DNA of 14,304 nt, from contig DAOWCR010000012.1 in NCBI GenBank assembly GCA_030639445.1, positions 1 through 14,304 on the forward strand. The letters run 5' to 3'. Made by a program: the position numbers and the translations under genes. Shown in pieces: positions 7,092 through 13,391 of the stretch (positions within the stretch are counted from its first letter, which is position 1; every line of letters starts with the position of its first letter). The stretch comes from Dehalococcoidales bacterium (lineage in GTDB: Bacteria > Chloroflexota > Dehalococcoidia > Dehalococcoidales > RBG-16-60-22). The notes beneath the pieces are model-generated. The model did no database searches, had not been told where the DNA came from, and was given only the letters and a program-made list of their open reading frames with translations.

Positions 7092-7108
7092 GGCGGCTCA
7101 GAGCCGCC
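7092..7108 (+). terminator. Hairpin after the alcohol dehydrogenase gene
   Basis: GGCGGCT at 7092-7098 and AGCCGCC at 7102-7108 form a perfect 7-bp GC-rich stem with a CAG loop, 20 nt after the stop codon. There is no T tract behind it, so it is at best an imperfect terminator or an mRNA-stabilising 3' hairpin. Confidence 0.35.
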
Positions 7109-7141
7109 AGAAGCAACCGGCCGTCGTTCTCTCCTATCTCA

Positions 7142-7173
7142 CCGAATATGGCCGTTCGGCTCACCATATTTGG
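7142..7173. terminator. Second hairpin, candidate terminator
   Basis: CCGAATATGG (7142-7151) pairs with CCATATTTGG (7164-7173) over 10 bp including one G-T wobble, leaving a 12-nt loop. It is followed by CCTTTAG and later GGCTTT rather than a true T run. Together with the hairpin at 7092-7108 it insulates the alcohol dehydrogenase from the selenoprotein gene. It might instead be a palindromic repeat. Confidence 0.35.
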
Positions 7174-7240
7174 CCTTTAGTGGCTTTCAGAGATAATTTC
7201 CGGGCGTGATAATGATAATTAAGTAACTTGAAAGAAAGTC

Positions 7241-9130
7241 ATGTATTCAAGAGCATTATTGTATGGGTTAATCGGTCTGCTCATTCTCGGGCTGCTCTCC
7301 GGCGGCTGCGCGCAAAAAGCGCCCGCACCCACCCCAGCGCCAGCACCGACCCCAGCGCCGGCGCCCGCGCCTACTCCGGCACCCAAGCTTACCCCAACCC
7401 CGGCGCCGGCGGTCACCCCCCCACCGGCAACACCGCCTACCTCAACCGGGACACTACCTGAGGAGCCGGCGCTGTCAACTGCTCTGAAAAGAGGCTGCCC
7501 GCCGACCGCCACTGACATCGACTTTGATGATGTCGGCCTGGGAATCGGGGAACTGGCGGTCAACTTTTCCCTCCGGGACACCCACGGCCGGGAACTCACG
7601 CTCTCCCGGCTCCTGGCGGAAAAACCGGTGCTGATGGTATTCGGCGCATTTACCTGACCGCCCTTCCGGCAGCGGGTCGCTGCCACGGAAACCCTGTACG
7701 CGGAATATGGTGACCGGGTGCAGTTCGTGGTCATTTATATCACCGAACCCCACCCCACCGGCTCACCGTCTCCCTACACCGGCCGGGAATGGACCACGGA
7801 AGCCAGCGTTGATACAGAAGGCTGCTTGCTGACACAGCCGACTACCTACGAGGAACGGGTATCCCAGGCCGCGCAAATGGCCGGGCAACTCGGGATAACC
7901 GTTCCGATATTAATCGATGAGATGGATAACCCGCTCTGGTGTACCTACGGACCGGCGCCCAATATCGCTTATCTCATCGGTACTGACGGCCGGATTGCCG
8001 CCAAACAGGGTTGGTATGAACCGGAACTTATGAAGACGGCCATCGAAAAATATCTGGCCGTTCCCGCCGCACCGTCTCCGCCTCAGGCACGGGCGGCGCC
8101 TGACCCGGAAACAGATTATTTTACCCACACTTTGCCCGCGGGAGCCTCCCCGCTGAGGTTAAGCCTGCCGGCGGACATAGCAGACATCTTTTACAGTGAA
8201 AAGACCGGCGTGGGCGGTTTTGGGCTTCATGACGGAGGTCATATCGAAGGCCTGGACCATGTCTGGATTGAAATAAAGCCGGGCACGCCGGTAAGAAGCT
8301 GGGCCGATGGTTCCGTGATGGATGTCCGCCTTTCCGGTGATGTCGCCGCCGGAGAATACCAGATTACCATCGATTACGGGCAAAATCTGATTGGCGTTCA
8401 TATGGAGATTGAAACCCCTTATGTTAAGCAATACCAACCGGTCAAGAGAGGACAGGAAGTTGGCCTGGGAATGAGCTTTGACCCGGAGCAATCCAGCGCC
8501 GAGTTTTCGCTGATAGATTTAGGGCGCACCGACGGCGTTAAAGCCTGGGATAAGGGAGTATACGTCTCACCGTACGATTACCTGGAAGATTCGGAGAAGA
8601 AAAAGCTGGTGGAGGCGTATCAGAAGCATGTTATCGAGCCTTACCAGCAGCCGGGAAACGCCGAAGGGCTAACGTGGGTATTCAAGCCCTACCAGCCTTA
8701 TCTGACCAACCGGCTTTTCCTACACGAGGGAAATGAAGGGAGACTGGCGGGCGCGTGGTACTGTCTCAGCGCCAGGTGGGAGCCGGGCTATCCCGACGAT
8801 ATTTTAACCTTCATTGAAGCCGACAACCCTTACTACAAAGGCAATATCGTCCTGGCCGCCGACGATTCGGACGAGGGAGGAAGAAACGACTGGGGTACTT
8901 TTGAAGTTGACTACGAAAAGGGACAGGTAAAAATAATCAAGAATTACGGCGCCACCTACTACGGAATCTTTGAAATTGATGAAAGTGAAGAGAGAGCCAG
9001 GCTGAAGATTGAATATCAGGAAGGTTCGTACCCGACGGAATTCAGTGCCAGCGCCCTTATCTACATCGAGAGAACCAATCTTTCCCGTCGGGAAGACGCC
9101 GTAAACCTCGGTCTACTGGATTCAAGGTAA
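7241..9130 (+). CDS. Deiodinase-like selenoprotein: lipoprotein with in-frame TGA (Sec139) and C-terminal beta-rich domains
   Basis: Reading TGA 7655-7657 as selenocysteine gives one 629-residue protein; both sides are in the same frame with no stop between. Residues 1-22 form a lipoprotein signal (M-Y-S-R, hydrophobic core, L-L-S-G-G-C23). Residues 27-66 are a Pro/Ala/Thr linker. Residues about 95-273 resemble iodothyronine-deiodinase-like thioredoxin folds: G135-A-F-T-U139-P-P-F-R143, then Y166-I-T-E169-P-H171, where E and H match the conserved Y-I-E-E-A-H of deiodinases, and later Y-L-I-G-T-D-G. Residues about 324-424 resemble a degenerate M23/lysostaphin-like barrel without a full zinc site. 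Residues about 504-611 look lipocalin-like. It is probably a membrane-anchored thiol/selenol redox or reductive-dehalogenation-like enzyme; the substrate is unknown. A Cys-less pseudogene split by a stop is the alternative, but the open downstream frame of about 490 codons and the hairpin argue against it. The ribosome site (GAAAG) is weak. Confidence 0.85.
7319..7438 (+). repeat. Pro/Ala/Thr-rich linker repeat
   Basis: About 40 codons (residues 27-66) of the lipoprotein repeat A-P, T-P-A-P and A-P-T-P units from CCN and GCN codons. It is a flexible tether between the lipidated Cys23 and the redox domain, common in exported proteins of GC-rich Chloroflexota. Such tracts vary in length between strains. 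Confidence 0.8.
7655..7657 (+). other. In-frame TGA read as selenocysteine codon
   Basis: The TGA replaces the Cys or Sec of the T-(U/C)-P-P-F motif. Coding potential of the same family continues directly after it (P-P-F-R-Q-R-V), which a real stop would not explain. A Cys codon (TGC or TGT) would be one base away. Confidence 0.82.
7664..7690 (+). promoter_or_regulatory. Bacterial SECIS-like hairpin downstream of the Sec codon
   Basis: TTCCG (7664-7668) pairs with CGGAA (7686-7690), and GCAGCG (7669-7674) with CGCTGC (7678-7683), leaving a two-base bulge (CA, 7684-7685) and an apical loop GGT (7675-7677). The loop starts 17 nt after the TGA. Bacterial SECIS elements read by SelB are stem-loops directly after the UGA with G at the start of the apical loop, and E. 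coli fdhF carries GGUC there (from memory); here GGTC spans 7675-7678. The element is inside the coding region, as in bacteria. Confidence 0.72.
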
Positions 9131-9155
9131 CTACCCGCGCTTACTGTGCCGAGCC

Positions 9156-10394
9156 TCATCGTGACAGTGCGGCGTTCGTTTCTTCCCACTTTTTCGCCCG
9201 GCTCGAATTTCGCGAGGCGATGATGAAATCAGCGTCCAGGCCGCAGACCTCGCACAGCGCCCCAATCATGTCCTCATCATGCGGCGGGCAGCCTCTGACA
9301 TACACGCCCAGCCTGGCGAGCCGCCGGGCGCACTTGCCGAGGACAACGGTTTTATCTGTAGCCTCAGGTTTTGTGGGATTGCCCAGGATAATGGTGACAT
9401 CTTGCAGGGTATGCTCACGGGCAAACTCCCTGATGGCCGAAAGGGCGCCGATGAGCTCGCCGGTGCAGCCCGAACAGGCTGCTTCACCTTCAATAACGAT
9501 GACCCCGGGATAGCGGCTCTGAAACGCCTGAAAGCCGGACTTGAGACTCTGCCGGTACTTCTCCACCGGCTCACCGACCACTTCCACGCGGCTGATGTCA
9601 GCGACGACTCCCTGCCGCCGGGCGAAATACTGAAGATGCATGACCTGGGCCGGGTCAAAGCCCATCAGGCAGGTGCCCACCGTATCTACGGCCACCGGGT
9701 CTGCCCCGGCCATTATCAGTCCCAGCTCAAACCTGTCCTCCGGGTATTCCCAGGACGCCTGCATACCGGCCAGGGCGTCAAGAACAACATAATTGGGCTT
9801 CATCACCGAGTTCAGGTCGGCGACGGCTTTATCCAGGCCGAGGCGGTGGGTCTGCCTCTTTTCTGCTCCGGGCATAACGCCCTTCATATTTTTCAGGCCC
9901 AGGGTAACCAGCGTCCTGAGATGCGTCTTGAGCACCGGTAAGCTTATGATAACATCGCTTTCCAGGGCCGTCCGGGCAATTTTGACCCGGCCCATAACAT
10001 AGGCATCATTTATAGTGACTTCGTCACAGGCGTCGCGGTTAAGGTTACACAGCTTGACCCCCAGCCGTCGGGCAACGTCCGCCGTGCCAGAAACCTGGAA
10101 AGCCTCCTCGGTACTGTGGCTGCCGTCGAAATCATAGCCCGCCCCCGAGCCTTCTCCGATGACCACCGATTTGGCGCCCATCTCCAGCACAATTCTGGTA
10201 ACCGCCTCGGTAACACGGCAATCGGTAGTCGTGCCCATCCCTGACGGCGCCGGCCGGCAAAGGTTAGGCTTGATGAGAACTCTGGAGTCAGATTTCACCA
10301 CTTCATCCAGGCCGCCGGCCAGAGAGACCGCCTGGCGCACGGCCGCTGCGATACCGGCTGCGTCCGCCCGGACAATAGAAACTACGCTTTTCAT
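9156..10394 (-). CDS. DUF362 domain protein with C-terminal Cys-rich (probable Fe-S) region
   Basis: The 412-residue protein belongs to DUF362 (PF04015), a family of unknown biochemical function often linked with Fe-S chemistry. Landmarks are V39-L-I-K-P-N44, the L155-K-T-H158 segment followed by G-L-K-N-M-K-G, and V203-L-D-A. The C-terminal part carries C307-S-G-C310, C355 (G-K-C), the R-G-C369-P-P motif, and also C381 and C384. The first four align in spacing and context with the divergent paralogue at 10648-11826, so they are probably metal or cluster ligands. AGAGGG lies 4 nt before the ATG, and the gene has its own promoter. It ends 25 nt from the convergent selenoprotein gene. No signal peptide is seen, so it is likely cytoplasmic. 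Function unknown. Confidence 0.85.
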   Translation of the reverse strand: MKSVVSIVRADAAGIAAAVRQAVSLAGGLDEVVKSDSRVLIKPNLCRPAPSGMGTTTDCRVTEAVTRIVLEMGAKSVVIGEGSGAGYDFDGSHSTEEAFQVSGTADVARRLGVKLCNLNRDACDEVTINDAYVMGRVKIARTALESDVIISLPVLKTHLRTLVTLGLKNMKGVMPGAEKRQTHRLGLDKAVADLNSVMKPNYVVLDALAGMQASWEYPEDRFELGLIMAGADPVAVDTVGTCLMGFDPAQVMHLQYFARRQGVVADISRVEVVGEPVEKYRQSLKSGFQAFQSRYPGVIVIEGEAACSGCTGELIGALSAIREFAREHTLQDVTIILGNPTKPEATDKTVVLGKCARRLARLGVYVRGCPPHDEDMIGALCEVCGLDADFIIASRNSSRAKKWEETNAALSR

Positions 10395-10417
10395 CGCCCT
10401 CTTACCTTTCCGGTAGT

Positions 10418-10446
10418 ATTATGGGCGCTTGGCTCATCTTTTTCAA
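10418..10446 (-). promoter_or_regulatory. Promoter of the minus-strand DUF362 gene
   Basis: The minus strand has TTGAAA (-35, plus-strand 10441-10446; 5 of 6) and CATAAT (-10, 10418-10423; 5 of 6) spaced exactly 17 nt. The predicted start near 10412 leaves a short leader of about 18 nt holding the ribosome site. Confidence 0.55.
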
Positions 10447-10540
10447 GGGAAGGCGGTAGCTAAAGTGCCTGCTTTCGCATATTTCATCGGCCTGCCCTGT
10501 CCAAATCACCGTCGCCGACCGAACCATCGGTGTACCACAC

Positions 10541-10569
10541 TTGACAAACGCCTCTGATTAATTCATAGT
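10541..10569 (+). promoter_or_regulatory. Promoter of the plus-strand DUF362 gene
   Basis: A perfect TTGACA at 10541-10546 is followed after exactly 17 nt by CATAGT at 10564-10569 (4 of 6). Predicted start near 10576 gives a leader of about 72 nt. Between this and the divergent promoter lie about 94 bp in which I saw no clear shared operator. Confidence 0.52.
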
Positions 10570-10635
10570 AATGGCCGCAGCCTTACCCTGATGCTGACCC
10601 CGGGTCATACTTGATGCCATAAATTCTTGGGAAGA

Positions 10636-10641
10636 AAGGAG
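10636..10641 (+). promoter_or_regulatory. Ribosome binding site fixing the DUF362 start at 10648
   Basis: AAGGAG ends 6 nt before ATG 10648. An in-frame TTG at 10627 would put the site inside the coding region and has no ribosome site of its own, so the shorter start is preferred. Confidence 0.7.
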
Positions 10642-10647
10642 TTTATC

Positions 10648-11826
10648 ATGAGCAAGAGCCAGGTTTCCATCAGCCGGACGCCGCCGCATCCGGACTACGA
10701 GCAGATACACACTGCCGTAGAGAAGGCGATAGACCTTATCGGCGGCCTACGGCAGATAGTTAAACCCGGGCATAAGGTACTGGTCACCCCCAGCTGGGTG
10801 ACGGTACGGACCAAACCGGAGCAGGCGGCTATCACCTTACCTGAGGTCACCCGGGCTGTGGCCGATATGGTAAAGAGTGCCGGCGCCCGCCCGATTATTG
10901 CGGAATCCTCCGCCATCGGCGTCGATTCAGAAAAGGTGATTGCCGAATCCGGATACCAGCCGCTTAGAGCGATGGGCTATGAAGTGGTCGACCTCAAGAA
11001 AACAAAGCCGGTGACCCTCCCGGTAAAAAACGGCAAAATCTTCCGGGAAATACAGACCTTCCAACTGGTCAAGGAAGTCGATGTCATCATACCGGTGGCC
11101 AAGCTCAAAACTCACGACCAGGCAGAGCTGACACTCTCTATCAAGAAACTGAAAGGCCTGCTCACCGATAAATACAAGCGTGAATTTCACCAGCAGGGAG
11201 TTTTCGACGGCTGTGTCGATTTGTTCAGCGCCCTGAGACCCCGGCTGGCGGTGGTAGATGCCATTTACTGCCAGGAAGGCCTGGGACCGGTCTTCGGGAA
11301 GATGGTGGAGATGGACCTCGTGGTGGCGGGTGATGACCTGGTGGCGGTGGACGCGGTATGCGGGTTTATTACCGGATTCGAGCCGGCAGAGGTGCCCATA
11401 ACCGCCGAAGCGGCCCGGAGGGGACTGGGAGTGGCCGACCGGCAAGACATCAAGGTGGTCGGGGAACCGATTGAATCCGTATTCCGGCGCTTCGTGAGGT
11501 TTCTGGAGGACGAACGGCTAAAAATTGAAGGGGTTAACCTGCTTTACGGTGGCATTACCTGTTCCGGGTGCCGGATGGGCATAATGAGTGCCCTGTTTGA
11601 TATGAAAGAGGCCAACCAGTTGAGCTATCTCCAGGACATTACCCTCGTCACCGGCGCTCCGGAGATACCGGAATACGTCCCCGAGGACCGCCTGGTTACC
11701 GTGGGCCGATGCGTCCCGCCGGAGAAGCGGAGCCAGCGCCACGTTCGCGGCTGCCCGCCCAATAACCTTGATATCGTGCAGGCCATTATCGGCGACCGCG
11801 CCAGGGCAGAGCGCCACTGGCAGTAA
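10648..11826 (+). CDS. DUF362 domain protein, paralogue of the divergent gene
   Basis: The 392-residue protein has the DUF362 pattern: V44-L-V-T-P, K152-L-K-T-H156 followed by I-K-K-L-K-G, and V202-V-D-A. Its C-terminus repeats the Cys arrangement of the divergent paralogue: C305-S-G-C308, C355 in V-G-R-C, and R-G-C369-P-P. The distance C355 to C369 is 14 residues in both. The two proteins differ much in the N-terminal half (for instance V-T-P-S-W here against I-K-P-N there), so this is an old duplication rather than a recent copy. The gene starts at ATG 10648 and is transcribed away from its paralogue from its own promoter. It is convergent with the VOC gene, 52 nt apart. Biochemical function unknown; a two-component Fe-S complex is a guess. 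Confidence 0.85.
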   Translation: MSKSQVSISRTPPHPDYEQIHTAVEKAIDLIGGLRQIVKPGHKVLVTPSWVTVRTKPEQAAITLPEVTRAVADMVKSAGARPIIAESSAIGVDSEKVIAESGYQPLRAMGYEVVDLKKTKPVTLPVKNGKIFREIQTFQLVKEVDVIIPVAKLKTHDQAELTLSIKKLKGLLTDKYKREFHQQGVFDGCVDLFSALRPRLAVVDAIYCQEGLGPVFGKMVEMDLVVAGDDLVAVDAVCGFITGFEPAEVPITAEAARRGLGVADRQDIKVVGEPIESVFRRFVRFLEDERLKIEGVNLLYGGITCSGCRMGIMSALFDMKEANQLSYLQDITLVTGAPEIPEYVPEDRLVTVGRCVPPEKRSQRHVRGCPPNNLDIVQAIIGDRARAERHWQ

Positions 11827-11878
11827 ACCGTCAATTAAACCACGAATTCCAGGGGCAAATAGCCGGGCCAACGCGTTA

Positions 11879-12358
11879 TTACGCCTTCCTGGCCGGTTTC
11901 TGGATAAGCTCAAAGATAATCCCACCGGTTCTGTCGGTATCCAGATAGGCAAAGCCGCTTCCGTCCGGACGGGAAAAATCCTGAGTTACTTTCAAGCCCA
12001 CCTTCTCCGCATTCTTTTTGCTTTCTGCCAGATTATCTACCGCAAAACCGATGTGGTGGAGTCCTTCTCCCTTTTCTTTAAGGAAGTCTTCCTGAATGGT
12101 TTTTCCGTCGATGAGCTCGATGAGTTCAATTTCGATAGGTCCCAGGTGGAAAAAGGCCCGCTTCCCCCGGTAGCCCGCAACCTCTCCGTAGTAAGTGGCC
12201 GTCGGAAAATCCACCTCCATAAACTCAAAAGGCCCGAAACCGAAAACCTTTTCGTAATACTTCACGGTTTCCTCGATGCTCTTGACCACCACCCCTATCT
12301 GACAAAATCCGGAGGGTTCAAAAATTTCATCCTCCCGTTTTGACCTCTGCTCACTCAT
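11879..12358 (-). CDS. VOC-superfamily (glyoxalase/methylmalonyl-CoA-epimerase-like) protein
   Basis: The 159-residue protein has two beta-alpha-beta-beta-beta vicinal-oxygen-chelate modules, as in methylmalonyl-CoA epimerase and glyoxalase I. The first strand reads C19-Q20-I-G-V-V-V; Q20 stands where the first metal-ligand His usually is. The other expected ligands are visible: E78 or neighbours in I-E-L-I-E, H101/H102 in G-L-H-H-I-G-F-A-V, and E150 in I-I-F-E-L-I. AGGAGG precedes the ATG (plus-strand 12368-12373). It lies 22 nt after the E1 beta gene and is the last gene of the operon. It may epimerise or rearrange the acyl-CoA product made through the neighbouring decarboxylating dehydrogenase, but no product is known. 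Confidence 0.8.
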   Translation of the reverse strand: MSEQRSKREDEIFEPSGFCQIGVVVKSIEETVKYYEKVFGFGPFEFMEVDFPTATYYGEVAGYRGKRAFFHLGPIEIELIELIDGKTIQEDFLKEKGEGLHHIGFAVDNLAESKKNAEKVGLKVTQDFSRPDGSGFAYLDTDRTGGIIFELIQKPARKA

Positions 12359-12380
12359 AATTTACTTCCTCCTCTCTCCG

Positions 12381-13361
12381 CTATTCCATTGTTTCCCTGA
12401 CGGCCGCGATAATTTTGTCTTTAGTCGGCAGGGCTGCCTCACGCAAAACCTGGGCCATGGGAATGGGCATATTCCGATTGCCGACTCTCTGCACCGGCGC
12501 TTTCAGGGACTTAAAGCTCTTTTCCTGTACCTGGAAAGCTATTTCGGCGTGGGGACCGCACCGGATATGGTCTTCGTCAACCACCACCAGCCGGCCGGTC
12601 TTGGCTACCGAGGCCAGGATAGTATCGATATCCAGCGGCTCCAGGGTGCGGGGGTCAATAACTTCGGCGCTGATGCCTTCTCCGGCCAGGTCTTCCGCCG
12701 CCTGGAGCGCCAGGGTTACCTGGTAGCCGTCCGCCACGATGGTGACATCCTTTCCCTCTTTCCGCACCGCCGCCTCCCCGAAGGGAATCAGGTATTCTTC
12801 CTCGGGAACGGGGCCTTTCACCGGGTAGTGCCGGCGGTGCACCAGGAAGACCACCGGGTTATCATCCCTGATGGCCGTCTTTAACAGGCCCTTGGCATCA
12901 TAAGGCGTGGTGGCAATGACCAGCTTGAGTCCCGGCCCGTGCCAGATGTTGCCGATGGGCGCCCGGCTGTGGGAAAACCCGCCACCGCTGTAGCCGATGA
13001 TGCCCGCCATATAGACCAGCGGTATCTTGATGTCTTCCGCGGCGCCGTGCCCGGCGCGCCACAGGCCCGCCTGATAGATTTCATTCCAGGCGGGGAACAT
13101 AAAGTCGACGAAGGAAAAGTCGACAATGGGGCGCAGACCGGTCATAGCGGCACCGGTAGACGAAGCCGCCAGCGTGGGCTCAATAATTCCCGTCTCCCTT
13201 ACCCGCCGCTCGCCAAATTCCTGACAAATCTCGGTCGGGGGGCGCATCGCGCCGGTACCCCCCGGCCCCACCGCTTCGCCAATGAGGTAGACCCGCTCGT
13301 CCCGTCTCATCTCCTCGGCTATGGCCTCATGTATCGCCTGGACGGTGCTTATCTCTCGCAT
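12381..13361 (-). CDS. TPP-dependent 2-oxo acid (or acetoin) dehydrogenase E1 component, beta subunit
   Basis: The 326-residue protein is the beta subunit of an alpha2-beta2 E1 enzyme, of the pyruvate, branched-chain 2-oxo acid and acetoin dehydrogenase group. Landmarks are E29-A-V-G, the TPP-contacting E61 (G-I-I-E-P), G69-A-A-M-x-G-L-R-P, D85 in V-D-F-M, the H131-bearing loop (F-S-H-S-R-A-P in place of the usual Q-H-S-Q-x), G144-L-K-L-V-I-A-T-T-P-Y-D-A-K-G-L-L, and R165-D-D-N-P-V-V-F-L. After that, V-H-R-R replaces the usual E-H. AAGGAG lies about 10 nt before the ATG. It follows the alpha gene by 30 nt. The exact substrate cannot be fixed; no E2 or E3 gene is within the window. Confidence 0.88.
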   Translation of the reverse strand: MREISTVQAIHEAIAEEMRRDERVYLIGEAVGPGGTGAMRPPTEICQEFGERRVRETGIIEPTLAASSTGAAMTGLRPIVDFSFVDFMFPAWNEIYQAGLWRAGHGAAEDIKIPLVYMAGIIGYSGGGFSHSRAPIGNIWHGPGLKLVIATTPYDAKGLLKTAIRDDNPVVFLVHRRHYPVKGPVPEEEYLIPFGEAAVRKEGKDVTIVADGYQVTLALQAAEDLAGEGISAEVIDPRTLEPLDIDTILASVAKTGRLVVVDEDHIRCGPHAEIAFQVQEKSFKSLKAPVQRVGNRNMPIPMAQVLREAALPTKDKIIAAVRETME

Positions 13362-13391
13362 GGCGCTCGTCTCCTTTTATCTCACCATAGT

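Noticed and set aside
7185..7219. Promoter for the selenoprotein gene with GATAAT boxes at 7208 and 7214
   Set aside because: The -10-like boxes are fair, but nothing like TTGACA occurs at the right distance; too weak to list.
7219..7734. Minus-strand open frame with Gly/Ala/Val repeats opposite the lipoprotein linker
   Set aside because: It is the antisense shadow of the Pro/Ala/Thr codon repeats; the plus-strand reading has a signal peptide, lipobox and a recognisable domain.
7718..9130. A separate gene starting after the TGA
   Set aside because: A start at GTG 7718 would lie inside the thioredoxin fold, has no fitting ribosome site and leaves the P-P-F-R segment upstream unexplained. Readthrough as selenocysteine explains all of it.
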